Assembly: GCA_963855995.1 (NCBI GenBank)
Contig: OY979723.1
Span: forward strand, 6,446,176 to 6,510,175
Direction: 5' to 3'
From: Muricea muricata
Lineage: Eukaryota; Cnidaria; Anthozoa; Malacalcyonacea; Plexauridae
Length of the DNA: 64,000 nucleotides
The notes under the pieces were generated by a model. That model did no database searches. It was given only the letters and a program-made list of their open reading frames with translations, and was not told the origin of the DNA. Position numbers and translations under genes: made by a program. Of this stretch, positions 11,480-22,927 are shown piece by piece. Positions within the stretch are counted from its first letter, which is position 1. Each line of letters begins with the position of its first letter.

Positions 11480-12643
11480 CCAAAACAAAAATAATTCAGA
11501 GCAAAAGAATTATCGTTCAGCTGCGTTGTCGAATGTGGTTTAAATTATTTACCCGTTTTTAATTGAACGAGGTACAAATTTTTACAAAAATTGTCATAAT
11601 AAAGTATTGGAAAAAAATATGCTATACCACTTAGTTAGGGTTTTCGAGAAGTACCATGTGAGATTACATGCTAGCGTAATCAATTTACGTTAGCAGATTT
11701 CAAAAGGAGTGAGGAATTCTGCTACCTTTGAAGGATTAGCCTTAGGATGGTAAAAAAGAGAGAAAACGATGGTGAAATGGGCAGAGTATTGTAATAAAAG
11801 ATGGCTTTGGACATTTGGCGCCTTGAGAGAATTGGACGTTGTTGTCGCCAACATTAACGGCCAATTGACTGCCTTCGCCTAATATCCACCATCTCTGGCT
11901 CGAATTCGAACTATTAGGGGAGGGTAGAAGCGGCCCCCAGACCATGAGTGCTAAAACCCTGGAATTCTAGATTCGAATCCGACCATCGACAGTATAGAAT
12001 CACCGTTCGTATTGATATACGTTAGGCTCCGCTGTTGCAAGGATTGTGGTTGCATTAACAGCAATCACGCGCATGCGCAGACGTTTTTCCGTGGTGTTAA
12101 TGCAACCACAATCCTTGCAACAGCGGAGCCTAACGTATATCAATACGAACGGTGATTCTATACTGTCCCCTCCCTGTACCCTCCCCTAATAGTTCGAATT
12201 CGAGCCAGAGGTGGTGAACTGCAGGCAATTGGCAGTCAATTGGATGTTAATGTTGGCGAAAACAACGCCCAATTCTGTCCAAGGCCACCTTTTATAACAA
12301 TACTTGGTCCATTTCAAATGTCCAAAGCCATCTTTTATGAAAATACTTAGTCCGTTTCGCCATCGTTACGCTCTCTTTTTTACCATCCTAAGGCTAATCC
12401 TTCGAAGCAGAATTCCTGACTCTGCTAATGTAAATTGATTACGCTAGCATGTAATCTCATATGGTACTTCTCAAAAATCCTAATATAAGTGGTATAACGT
12501 ATTTTTTTCCAATATTTTATTATGGCATTTTTTGTAAAAATTTGTACCTCATTCAATTAAAAACGGGTAAATAATTTAAACCACATTCGACAACGCAGCT
12601 GAACGATAATTCTCTGGCTCTGAATTATTTTCGTTTTGGCTAT
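11476..12643. repeat. Foldback unit 2
   Basis: Same architecture as unit 1, with apex GCGCATGCGC at 12069-12078. The right arm has lost tens of base pairs near 12168, where CTATACTGTC runs straight into CCCTCCCTG. Confidence 0.85.
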
Positions 12644-12859
12644 GTTTAAGAATTAATATTAGGCTAGAGAAAACCCCGCTAAGACAATTTAAACTTAGTG
12701 GCAATCACTTGAAATCACTTGAAACTTTGCAAAAGATCACTAGAACACATTGAACAACGACTGAATTAGGTATTTGCTACATGGTTTAAATTTATTTGTA
12801 TGTTTCCTGTGGAGTTGATCGTGAATTTGAACTTTGACAGGTATTTATCATTTTTTCAG

Positions 12860-12928
12860 GCAATTGAAAGAAAGACAATACTGGAAAATGAACTAGATGA
12901 AAGCGAGACGTTAGTTACTTCCCAATAG
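12860..12928 (+). pseudogene. Truncated copy 3 of the penultimate exon
   Basis: Identical by eye to the other modified copies, with preserved acceptor and the same TAG. Confidence 0.65.
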
Positions 12929-14052
12929 CCAAAACGAAAATAATTCAGAGCAAAAGAATTATCGTTCAGCTGCGTTGTCGAATGTGGTTTAAATTATTTA
13001 CCCGTTTTTAATTGAACGAGGTACAAATTTTTACAAAAATCAATTTACGTTAGCAGATTTCAAAAGGAGTGAGGAATTCTGCTACCTTTGAAGGATTAGC
13101 CTTAGGATGGTAAAAAAGAGAGAAAACGATGGTGAAATGGGCAGAGTATTGTAATAAAAGATGGCTTTGGACATTTGGCGCCTTGAGAGAATTGGACGTT
13201 GTTGTCGCCAACATTAACGGCCAATTGACTGCCTTCGCCTAGTATCCACCATCTCTGGCTCGAATTCGAACTATTAGGGGAGGGTAGAAGCGGCCCCCAG
13301 ACCATGAGTGCTAAAACCCTGGAATTCTAGATTCGAATCCGACCATCGACAGTATAGAATCACCGTTCGTATTGATATACGTTAGGCTCCGCTGTTGCAA
13401 GGATTGTGGTTGCATTAACAGCAATCACGCGCATGCGCAGACGTTTTTCCGTGGTGTTAATGCAACCACAATCCTTGCAACAGCGGAGCCTAACGTATAT
13501 CAATACGAACGGTGATTCTATACTGTCGATGGTCGGATTCGAATCTAGAATTCCAGGGTTTTAGCACTTATGGTCTGGGGGCCGCTTCTACCCTCCCCTA
13601 ATAGTTCGAATTCGAGCCAGAGGTGGTGAACAGGCAATTGGCAGTCAATTGGATGTTAATGTTGGCGAAAACAACGTCCAATTCTGTCCAAAGCCACCTT
13701 TTATAACCACACTTGGTCCATTTCAAATGTCCAAAGCCATCTTTTATGAAAATACTTAGTCCGTTTCGCCATCGTTACGCTCTCTTTTTTACCATCCTAA
13801 GGCTAATCCTTCGAAGCAGAATTCCTGACTCTGCTAATGAAAATTGATTACGCTAGCATGTAATCTCATATGGTACTTCTCAAAAATCCTAATATAAGTG
13901 GTATAACGTATTTTTTTCCAATATTTTATCATGGCATTTTTTGTAAAAATTTGTACCTCATTCAATTAAAAACGGGTAAATAATTTAAACCACATTCGAC
14001 AACGCAGCTGAACGATAATTCTTTGGCTCTGAATTATTTTCGTTTTGGCTAT
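12925..14052. repeat. Foldback unit 3
   Basis: Apex at 13429-13438. The left arm has a deletion of roughly 140 bp near 13040 (TTTACAAAAAT joined to CAATTTACG), so the stem would contain a right-arm bulge. Confidence 0.85.
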
Positions 14053-14268
14053 GTTTAAGAATTAATATTAGGCTAGAGAAAACCCTGCTAAGACAATTTA
14101 AACTTAGTGGCAATCACTTGAAATCACTTGAAACTTTGCAAAAGATCACTAGAACACATTGAACAACGACTGAATTAGGTATTTGCTACATGGTTTAAAT
14201 TTATTTGTATGTTTCCTGTGGAGTTGATCGTGAATTTGAACTTTGACAGGTATTTATCATTTTTTCAG

Positions 14269-14337
14269 GCAATTGAAAGAAAGACAATACTGGAAAATGA
14301 ACTAGATGAAAGCGAGACGTTAGTTACTTCCCAATAG
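14269..14337 (+). pseudogene. Truncated copy 4 of the penultimate exon
   Basis: Fourth modified copy, again followed directly by the foldback left arm. Confidence 0.65.
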
Positions 14338-15484
14338 CCAAAACGAAAATAATTCAGAGCAAAAGAATTATCGTTCAGCTGCGTTGTCGAATGTGGTTTA
14401 AATTATTTACCCGTTTTTAATTGAACGAGGTACAAATTTTTACAAAAATTGTCATAATAAAGTATTGGAAAAAAATATGCTATACCACTTAGTTAGGGTT
14501 TTCGAGAAGTACCATGCGAGATTACATGCTAGCGTAATCAATTTACGTTAGCAGATTTCAAAAGGAGTGAGGAATTCTGCTACCTTTGAAGGATTAGCCT
14601 TAGGATGGTAAAAAAGAGAGAAAACGATGGTGAAATGGGCAGAGTATTGTAATAAAAGATGGCTTTGGACATTTGGCACCTTGAGAGAATTGGACGTTGT
14701 TGTCGCCAACATTAACGGCCAATTGACTGCTTTCGCCTAATATCCACCATCTCTGGCTCGAATTCGAACTATTAGGGGAGGGTAGAAGCGGCCCCCAGAC
14801 CATAAGTGCTAAAACCTTGGGATTCTAGATTCGAATCCGACCATCGACAGTACAGAATCACCGTTCGTATTGATATACGTTAGGCTCCGCTGTTGCAAGG
14901 ATTGTGGTTGCATTAACAGCAATCACGCGCATGCGCAGACGTTTTTCCGTGGTGTTAATGCAACCACAATCCTTGCAACAGCGGAGCCTAACGTATATCA
15001 ATACGAACGGTGATTCTATACTGTCGATGGTCGGATTCGAATCTAGAATTCCAGGGTTTTAGCACTCATGGTCTGGGGGCCGCTTCTACCCCCCCCCCTA
15101 ATAGTTCGAATTCGGGCCAGAGGTGGCGGACATTAGGCGAAGGCAGTTAATTGAATGTTAATGTTGGCGAAAACAACGTCCAATTCTCCCGGCGCTTAAT
15201 GCCCGAAGCCATCGTTATGCTCTCTTTTTTACCATCCTAAGGCTAATCCTTCGAAGGTAGCAGTAAATTCGTAAATTGGTTACGCTAGCATGTAATCTCA
15301 TATGGTACTTCTCAAAAACCCTAATATAAGTGGTATAACGTATTTTTTTCCGATATTTTATTATGGCATTTTTTGTAAAAAATTGTACCTCATTCAATTA
15401 AAAATGTGTAAATAATTTAAAACACATTCGACAACACAGCTTAACGATAATTCTCTTGCTCTGAATTATTTTCGTTTTGCGTAT
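14334..15484. repeat. Foldback unit 4
   Basis: Apex at 14927-14936. Its right arm grades into a direct copy of the 3' gene block (from about 14990) and resembles the block at 8913 more than the right arms of units 1-3, so this unit marks the downstream edge of the array. Confidence 0.8.
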
Positions 15485-15881
15485 GTTTAAGAATTAATTA
15501 TAGGCTAGAGAAAACCCCGCTCAGACAATTTAAACTTAGTGGCAATCACTTGAAATGACTTGAAACTTTGCAAAAACGAGGGAATATGTCTTCCTTTATG
15601 AAAAAACTCATTTCTAGCCAGTTAAACTCATTTTTGCAAGTTTTCAAAATTTCACCTATGGTCTCCTGATCCAATGCCTGATTTGGTAATTTGGTATTTG
15701 GGGGTGAAATATGGTATTTTGGCATAATGACTTGAAATCACTCGAAATTTGCAAGAGATCACTAGAACACATTGAACAGCGACTGAATTAGGTATTTGCG
15801 ACATGGTTTAAATTTATTTGTATGTTTCCTGTGGAGTTGATGGTGAATTTGAACTTTGACAGGTATTTATCATTTTTCCAG

Positions 15882-16229
15882 GGAATTGAAAGAAAGGCAA
15901 TACTGCAAAATGAACTAGATGAAAAGGAGACGTTAGTTGAAACAGTCCAAAGACGAAACGATGAAGCAAGAGGTACATTGTATGAATTCTGATATTCCTA
16001 AAGAAACAATGTTAAAGTACATTTTCTGTCCTCAGATCTGCATCAAGAACTTGCAGTAAGAATGCAGAAGAACTTAGAGCTTGAAAAAACAGCAGAAAAG
16101 ACTGATATAGATGGAAAGAAAGACGAGAAAAGAAAATCTCATATTAAAGAAGACGTTAAGACTGATTCGATTGGAACATCACTTCACAAAGTTCAGAATG
16201 GCAGTACTCCTCTTGCGCCCTCGGCGTGA
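15882..16229 (+). pseudogene. Second copy of the last two armadillo-gene exons
   Basis: Exon 15882-15972 ([20 protein letters not shown]) and exon 16036-16229 ([19 protein letters not shown] ... ending APSA, TGA at 16227-16229) match 8279-8369 and 8433-8623 almost exactly. Differences are K to E in the first exon and one inserted codon in the second. Acceptors, donor (gtacat) and frame are intact, so it could serve as an alternative 3' end. With no upstream armadillo exons of its own it is more simply a duplicated fragment. Confidence 0.7.
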
Positions 16230-16527
16230 ATATCAGCTTTAAATATAGTTGGTGATCGTTTACGGAAGTTGGGGTATGTTGTATGTTCATCTTGCTTTTG
16301 CGCAAGAATATTTCACGCTTATATTTATAAATCGCGGCCAGTCCTTATTTCACCTACCTATTAATATGCATTGTGAGCTTTTAGAATCAGCCAGACAATC
16401 AATTCATGTACAGTAACATTTGTCACATTTCAGCGACAATGTTAACCTTTTTTGTCTTCCGATCGCGTATATTTGCTCTTAAACTTGCCAAAAGATACAC
16501 ATAACCCGGGTAAAATATTCGCAAAAT

Positions 16528-16930
16528 CGCCATTTTCAAGATGGCAACATATGCTTGGCAGTCTCGAATCATGCGCATGCGCAGACGTTTTTCCGCGGCC
16601 GTGTTAATGCTCCACAATCTTTGCAAGCAGCAGAGCCTAACGTATATCTATACAAACGGTGATTCTATAGTATTGATGGGTCGGATTCGGGTCTAGAATC
16701 CCAGGGTCTTAGCACCCATGGTCTGGGGGCCGCTTCTACCGCTCCCTTAATAGCTCGAATTCGAGCCAGGGATGGTGGATATTAGGCGAAGGCAGTCAAT
16801 TGGATGTCAATGTTGGCGACATCAACGTCCAATTCTGTCCCGGCGCCAAATGTCCAAAGCCATCTTTTATAATTAATTTATAACAACACTTGGTCCATTT
16901 CACCATCGTTTTTTTTACCATCTCTCTTTT
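16528..16930 (+). repeat. Last, truncated copy of the 3' gene block
   Basis: Starts at GCCATTTTCAAGATGGCAAC, includes GCGCATGCGC near 16573 and GTGATTCTATAGTATTGATG, and breaks off at the minisatellite. It retains the empty MITE site. Confidence 0.75.
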
Positions 16931-16934
16931 TTAC

Positions 16935-19562
16935 CATACCAAAGTCGTAAAATCTCTGAAAACAATAATTTCAATCCTTATGATAACATTTTCCAACAGT
17001 AAAGACACAATAATTCGTGTAGTAATAGGCTTGGCTAGATATTGACAAAAAATTGTACCTATTTAACCAAAGTCATAAAATCTCTGAAAACAATAATTTC
17101 AATCCTTATAATAACATTTTCAAACACTAAATACATAATAATTCGTGTAATAATAGGCTTGGTTAAATAATGACAAAATTTGATCATGTTTATCCAAAGT
17201 CGTAAAATCTCTGAAAACAATGCAGCAGTTAAAGACACAATACATAAAGACACAATAATTTGTGTAATAATGGGCTTGGTTAAACAATGACAAAATTTGT
17301 ACCTATTGAACCAAAGTCATAAAATCTCTGAAAACAATAATTTGAATCCTTATAATAACATTTTCCAACACTAAAGACACAATAAATCGTGTAATAATAG
17401 GCTTGGTTAAATAATGACAAAATTTGTACCTATTTAACCAAAGTCATAAAATCTCTGAAAACAATAATTTGAATCCTTATAATAACATTTTCCAACACTA
17501 AAGACACAATAATTCGTGTAATAATAGGCTTGGTTAAATAATGACAAAATTTGATCATGTTTATCCAAAGTCGTAAAATCTCTGAAAACAATGCAGCAGT
17601 TAAAGACACAATACATAAAGACACAATAATTCGTGTAATAATGGGCTTGGTTAAACAATGACAAAATTTGTACCTATTGAACCAAAGTCATAAAATCTCT
17701 GAAAACAATAATTTGAATCCTTATAATAACATTTTCCAACACTAAAGACACAATAATTCGTGTAATAATAGGCTTGGTTAAATAATGACAAAATTTGTAC
17801 CTAAATCTCTGAAAACAATAATTTTAATCCTTATGATAACATTTTCCAACACTAAAAACACAATAATTCATGTAATAATAGACTTGTCTAAATATTGACA
17901 AAATTTGTACCTATTTAACCAAATAATTCGTGCAACAATATATAGGCTTGGTTAAATGAAGACAAAATTTCATCAGGTTTAACCAAACTCATAAAACCTC
18001 TGAAAACAATCCAGCAGCTTTTATAAGAACATTTTTAAACACTAAAGACACACTAATTCGTATAATAATGGGCTTGGTTAAACAATGACAAAATTTGTAC
18101 CTATTGAACCAAGTCATAAAATCTCTGAAAACAATAGTTTCAATCCTTATAATAACATTTTCCAACACTAAAGACACAATAATTCGTGTAATGATAGACT
18201 TGGCTTAATAGTGACAAAATTTGTTCCTATGTAACCAAAGTCATAAAATCTCTGAAAACAATACAGCAGCCCTTACAGTAATATTTTTAAACACTAAAGA
18301 CACAATAATTCGTATAATAATGGGCTTGGTTAAACAATGACAAAATGTGTACCTATTGAACCAAAGTCATAAAATCTCTGAAAACAATAATTTCAATCCT
18401 TATAATAACATTTTCCAACACTAAAGACACAATAATTCGTGTAATAATAGACTTGGCTAAATAATGACAAAATTTGTTCCTATGTAACCAAAGTCATAAA
18501 ATCTCTGAAAACAATACAGCAGCCCTTACAGTAATATTTTTAAACACTAAAGACACAATAATTCGTATAATAATAGGCTTGGCTAAATAATGACAAAATT
18601 TGTTCCTATGTAACCAAAGTCATAAAATCTCTGAAAACAATACAGCAGCCTTTACAGTAATATTTTTAAACACTAAAGACAGAATAGTTCGTGCAATAAT
18701 AGGCTTGGTTAAATGATGACAAAATTTGATCAGGTTTAACCAAACTCATAAAATCTCTGAAAACAATATAGCAGCCCTTATAATAACATTTTAAAACACT
18801 AAAGACACAATAATTCGTGTAATAATGGGCTTGGTTAAACAATGACAAAATGTGTACCTATTGAACCAAAGTCATAAAATCTCTGAAAACAATAATTTCA
18901 ATCCTTATAATAACATTTTCCAACACTAAAGACACAATAATTCGTGTAATAATAGACTTGGCTAAATAATGACAAAATTTGTTCCTATGTAACCAAAGTC
19001 ATAAAATCTCTGAAAACAATACAGCAGCCCTTACAGTAATATTTTTAAACACTAAAGACACAATAATTCGTATAATAATAGGCTTGGCTAAATAATGACA
19101 AAATTTGTTCCTATGTAACCAAAGTCATAAAATCTCTGAAAACAATACAGCAGCCTTTACAGTAATATTTTTAAACACTAAAGACAGAATAATTCGTGCA
19201 ATAATAGGCTTGGTTAAATGATGACAAAATTTGATCAGGTTTAACCAAACTCATAAAATCTCTGAAAACAATATAGCAGCCCTTATAATAACATTTTAAA
19301 ACACTAAAGACACAATAATTCGTGTAATAATGGGCTTGGTTAAACAATGACAAAATTTGTACCTATTTAACCAAAGTCATAAAATCTCTGAAAACAATAA
19401 TTTCAATCCTTATAATAACATTTTCAAACGCTAAATACATAATAATTCGTGTAGTAATAGGCTTTGTTAAATAATGTCACAATTTGATCACGTTTAATCA
19501 AAATCATAAAATCTCTGATCATGAAAACAATACAGCAGTCCCTATAAGAACATTTTTAAACC
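16935..19562. repeat. Minisatellite, ~115-128 bp unit, about 20 copies
   Basis: Every unit contains CATAAAATCTCTGAAAACAA, a variable middle (TTTCAATCCTTATAATAACA or CAGCAGCCCTTACAGTAATA), AACACTAAAGACACAATAAT and GGCTTGGTTAAATAATGACA. Unit types alternate in larger periods: a 371-bp shift relates 17059 to 17430, and a 505-bp shift relates 18666 to 19171. Minus-strand open frames here are repeat shadows. Confidence 0.9.
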
Positions 19563-20755
19563 CAGGTTTAGCTGCTAGAATGATGGCATTGTCACAGCCA
19601 AGGAGACAAAAACATACAGGTCCCAACATGAGTGAGACTTATGTTGGGTATTCTGTACTGAAGTTCCAAAGTATAGTGACCAAACATTACTAAAGATTTC
19701 TCATTAAATAAACATTAAATTTCTGTGGATGGCTAGATACTGTTAACTTAACCTTAATAAGACAGTTACTGAATGTTGCAAAAAGATGGCATGGGCAGAA
19801 GGATAGTATACAGGGAGTGATAAAAAATAGTCCACTTAACTAGCTTATTTTCAAACTAGCCACAGTCTGTTGCATTATTCTCACATTTTTAAATGTTTCA
19901 AACAACAGTCTTGTACCCACAAGAAATCAATAATGTTGATTGTTTGAAAATTTTCATGTTTATGAACCTGCAGTCCAGACGGGAAAGATTATGTGCTGAG
20001 ATTTAAAATATTTAATAAAAAATATATAGGGACTAAAATATAGGCAATTTAATAGAAGATATTTAATAGAAAATTTATTAGAAGACATCAAAATTGCAGC
20101 CCAATACTGTATCTTGGGTGTCCAGTACAAACAATCCACTTTGATAGGCAGTCAGATACTGTAGACTGATGACCTAGACTGGAAAGCATGGCTGTTTTTA
20201 AAAAGATCTCGAGTTTCAAAAATTTCAAATGTACAGCGTGCAAACCTGTGTCAAATGCTTTTCAGTGTGCATGTTTGATACCTAGCACTGGCCGTATTCA
20301 ACATATTCAGCATTAAGCCAAGTATGCAAACCTGAACACAACAAAAATTCTCGAGTGTGTAACTGCCATACTTTCCAGACCATACCGGCTGATTACAAAA
20401 TAAAGTCAAAAGAGACTTACTTGCGGGTTTTATATAGGACTATAATTGTAGGTTGAATACAATCTGGAATTTTTACCTGCCTGTTTCCCATCACATGATC
20501 ACTACATGCAATGAATTACTAAACTTCGTGACTAGACAGACTATAGTCTATCAATACTTATTATTTAAAGTACAGTGCTTCATAAAGATTTCAAGCAATG
20601 ATAAAATTGATAATCTCAAATGTGAGATCATGACATGCAAAAATTATCGCTTTTCAAACAATCAACTAATAGCTTCTGGATATTTTATATTAATAGAAAA
20701 CACTGTAGTTTATATAATATATAAGCAGAAAAATACATGGTGCTAGGAAATGTCC
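19563..20755. other. AT-rich sequence, nothing recognised
   Basis: No exon, repeat unit or transposon end could be supported. A plus-strand frame at 20453-20746 (97 codons) has AT-driven composition and no motif. A mariner-like TATACAGGGAGTGATAAAAA occurs near 19807 but has no partner. Confidence 0.4.
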
Positions 20756-20756
20756 T

Positions 20757-20999
20757 CGTTCGCGAACCACACAAACCTCTAAGACTTCGCCGTCATCCTC
20801 GACGTCTAGTTCCATAGTTGACTGGTCAAGTGTGTCGAAAACTTGAAGTGGTTCCAATAGAGCAGAATTAATTGCGTTTGCAATTTCTTGGTTCGACATA
20901 TCCCCAAGATCAGGGACAGATAAGTCGTCCAAAAGATTTGTACTACTTTTCTTGGAAAGACCACTCAGTTTTTTCATCGCCTTCCACCATTGCTTAGGA
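20757..20999 (-). mobile_element. LINE fragment (linker before reverse transcriptase)
   Basis: Minus-strand reading KQWWKAMKKLSGLSKKSST ... DMSNQEIANAINSALLEPLQ resembles the linker between endonuclease and reverse transcriptase in LINE ORF2 proteins common in cnidarian genomes (recognised from memory of the family, not searched). Only about 80 residues remain. It abuts the DD41D transposase at a repeated TTGCTTAGGA (20991-21000 and 21003-21012). Confidence 0.6.
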
Positions 21000-21944
21000 T
21001 TTGCTTAGGATGGTATAAACTTTGTCTTTCAAATACCCCCAAAGGAAGAAGTCACAAGGTGTTAGGTTAGGCTATCGAGGTGGCCACTCCACTGCATGAT
21101 GCAACTTAATGACTCGATTCCCAAACAACTCCCTTAGGCGAGCAGTAACAGCACGAAGACGATGTGCTGGGGCCCCGTCTTCAACCCACCAAAGATGCCT
21201 GAATGCGCCCCCCACTTGCAGCTCAAAATGCTGCAAAAGCTGCGGGAGCACATCATTGTTGATCATTTGCAAATAATTAATGCCGTTTACACTTCTTTCG
21301 AAGAAAAACGTACCAATTACTTGTCCACTTCCACACAAACCAAGCCAAACTGTCCATTTCTGCCGGCTGCAACTCACATCGTAGTTGAAAGCTGGAGGGT
21401 TTCCAGCTGGAGCATATGCTCGGACGTTTCTCGAGTTAACTTGGCCGTTCATGCAAAATGTAGCTTCATCGCCAACAACGAGATAACGAAGGAAATTTTC
21501 GTTTCTTCTGCATCGCTCTGTTAACCACCGTGCCAAATTTAGCCGTCTTTGAAAATCGCGTGGTAACAATTCATGCCGTACGCGCATGCAGTATGGGTGT
21601 TGCCGCAAATCTAATCGAGTTATCCTGTTAAAAGTTGCGGATGGTATTCCAACCCCGTTACGTCTAGCACTTGTACCAGTTGGGTGCTCAGCCAGCCGAT
21701 TTCTTACCAACTCAATATTTTCTGCAGATCTGCCACTTCTGCGTCTGCCAGAATTCACCTTGTTACGATTTAAGCTTGTGCCATTCTGCTCAAACTTTCG
21801 CACGTTGTACCAGATGGTACTAAGTGCCAAATTTGGTCTTTCCGGAAATCTCTCTCTGAACTGATTGCGTGTTTCTTGTAAACTACCAGTTTCGTAAAAC
21901 TTTTTCACAATAAATGTGCGTTGTGCAATGCTTAATTGGGCCAT
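20995..21944 (-). pseudogene. Mariner/IS630-like transposase (DD41D type), truncated, one in-frame stop
   Basis: About 290 codons start at ATG (21944): MAQLSIAQRTFIVKKFYETG, an N-terminal helix-turn-helix of DUF4817 type with SLQETRNQFRERFPERPN, then RRRSGRSAENIELVRNRL and NRITRLDLRQHPYC. Catalytic motifs are VVGDEATF (first Asp), WWVEDGAPAHR (second Asp) and WPPR-stop-PNLTPCDFFLWGYLKDK (third Asp). By count 41 residues separate the second and third Asp, giving DD41D as in the rosa/Visitor branch of Tc1/mariner. A TAG replaces the Ser expected after WPPR (about 21069-21071). The frame ends at a stop after LSKS where LINE sequence begins, so the C-terminus and that transposon end are lost. The enzyme is inactive as read. 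Confidence 0.85.
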
Positions 21945-22250
21945 GGCGTTGCCACAAGCAGGAGGTGAATTTGCATTTTAGTTTTCAGTTATGATTAGCA
22001 TTTCAAAACCTTGTGGGACTAACTTTCAAAGAAAAAATGTCCAATTCCCATCGGCGGAAAATTGTGATTTTTATGGACTTTTTTGTCAAAGCAATACTCC
22101 TTCATTTTCCAACTAAATAACACGTACAAAATGCCATTTGAAAGGTACATAAATGAACTTAACAATTGTGTAAAAACCAATAGAATTTCTCAAATATATT
22201 CCGAGTTATCACACGGCAAATTTGGATTCGAATTTTTTTGATACACACTG
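21945..22250. mobile_element. Remaining 5' end and TIR of the DD41D element
   Basis: Non-coding leader ending, on the minus strand, in CAGTGTGTATCAAAAAAATT next to TATA, a typical mariner-family terminal repeat with TA. The opposite end is absent because of the junction near 21000. Confidence 0.65.
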
Positions 22251-22366
22251 TATATCATCCATATTCATATTTTGACTCTTCTTAGAAAAGGAAGCCATGT
22301 TGACATCGCTTACCAGTACCTTTGATCGCGTTTAGCTTAGTAACCATGCCTTGGTTTCTGTTGTTG

Positions 22367-22374
22367 GTTTTTGA
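22367..22374. repeat. Left 8-bp target-site duplication of P-like element
   Basis: GTTTTTGA, matched by GTTTTTGA at 26395-26402 on the other side of the element. Confidence 0.85.
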
Positions 22375-22474
22375 CACTGAGCTCTATTAATATATCTGGA
22401 GATCGGGCTCTCAACCTCAGAGTGTTGGCAAAAACATGGCGGATTTGACGTCATTTTGACGTCACAATCTTCCT

Positions 22475-22927
22475 ATTTTAATCAGTGAACTGTAATACAA
22501 CTGGAACGCTAACTCAATACAAAAGTTCAATTAATGGCTGAAGCCAAGTTAGTTTTTCTGAGTTTTGAGACGAAATACTTAACGCCAAAGATCAGACCGT
22601 ATATCAAATTGAAGCTATTAAAAAGTTACATTTAATATAAAAAATTCAAGACTTTATACAAAAAAGAAATGCCTTAAAAATACGAAAACAACGGCAATTT
22701 TGCAAAATACGGCAAATTTCCCTTCAAAGTTTAAGGTGTTTGTCTTTCAGCTAAAGCCTCACAATTTTTACACCAAATACAACTTTTTAATAGCTTTCAT
22801 TTGATATGCGACCCATTTTGTGACGTTTAGTATTTCAACTCAAAACTCAGAAAAACTGAATCAAATTGGCTTCAATTTTCCCCCCTGACTTATCGTTCCA
22901 GTTTACTTATAGTTCAATGATTTTAAT
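22475..22927. mobile_element. 437-bp hAT-like foldback MITE plus 8-bp TSDs
   Basis: Element 22483-22919 begins CAGTGAACTGTAATACAACT and ends with the inverse of CATTGAACTATAAGTAAACT. It is flanked by ATTTTAAT at 22475-22482 and 22920-22927. Interior halves are also mutually inverted (TTTTCTGAGTTTTGAG versus CTCAAAACTCAGAAAA). CAGTG ends and an 8-bp duplication fit the hAT superfamily. The same terminal sequence bounds the larger element at 36345-40095. Confidence 0.85.

Noticed and set aside
10244-14803. Four near-identical 67-codon minus-strand frames (10244, 11742, 13102, 14600)
   Set aside because: They lie in the foldback left arms and repeat with them. There is no domain, and the frames end arbitrarily.
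17059-19353. Repeated 60-76-codon minus-strand frames
   Set aside because: Shadows of the minisatellite unit with AT-driven composition.
9913-19562. CRISPR-like interpretation of the regular repeats
   Set aside because: Units are far too long, have no spacers of the right size, and the genome is eukaryotic.
20453-20746. 97-codon plus-strand frame as a gene
   Set aside because: No motif, AT-rich, no splice or promoter context.
19796-20999. TATACAGGGAGTGATAAAAA near 19807 as the left end of the DD41D element
   Set aside because: It only loosely resembles the right end, and a LINE scrap lies between. There is no supporting duplication.
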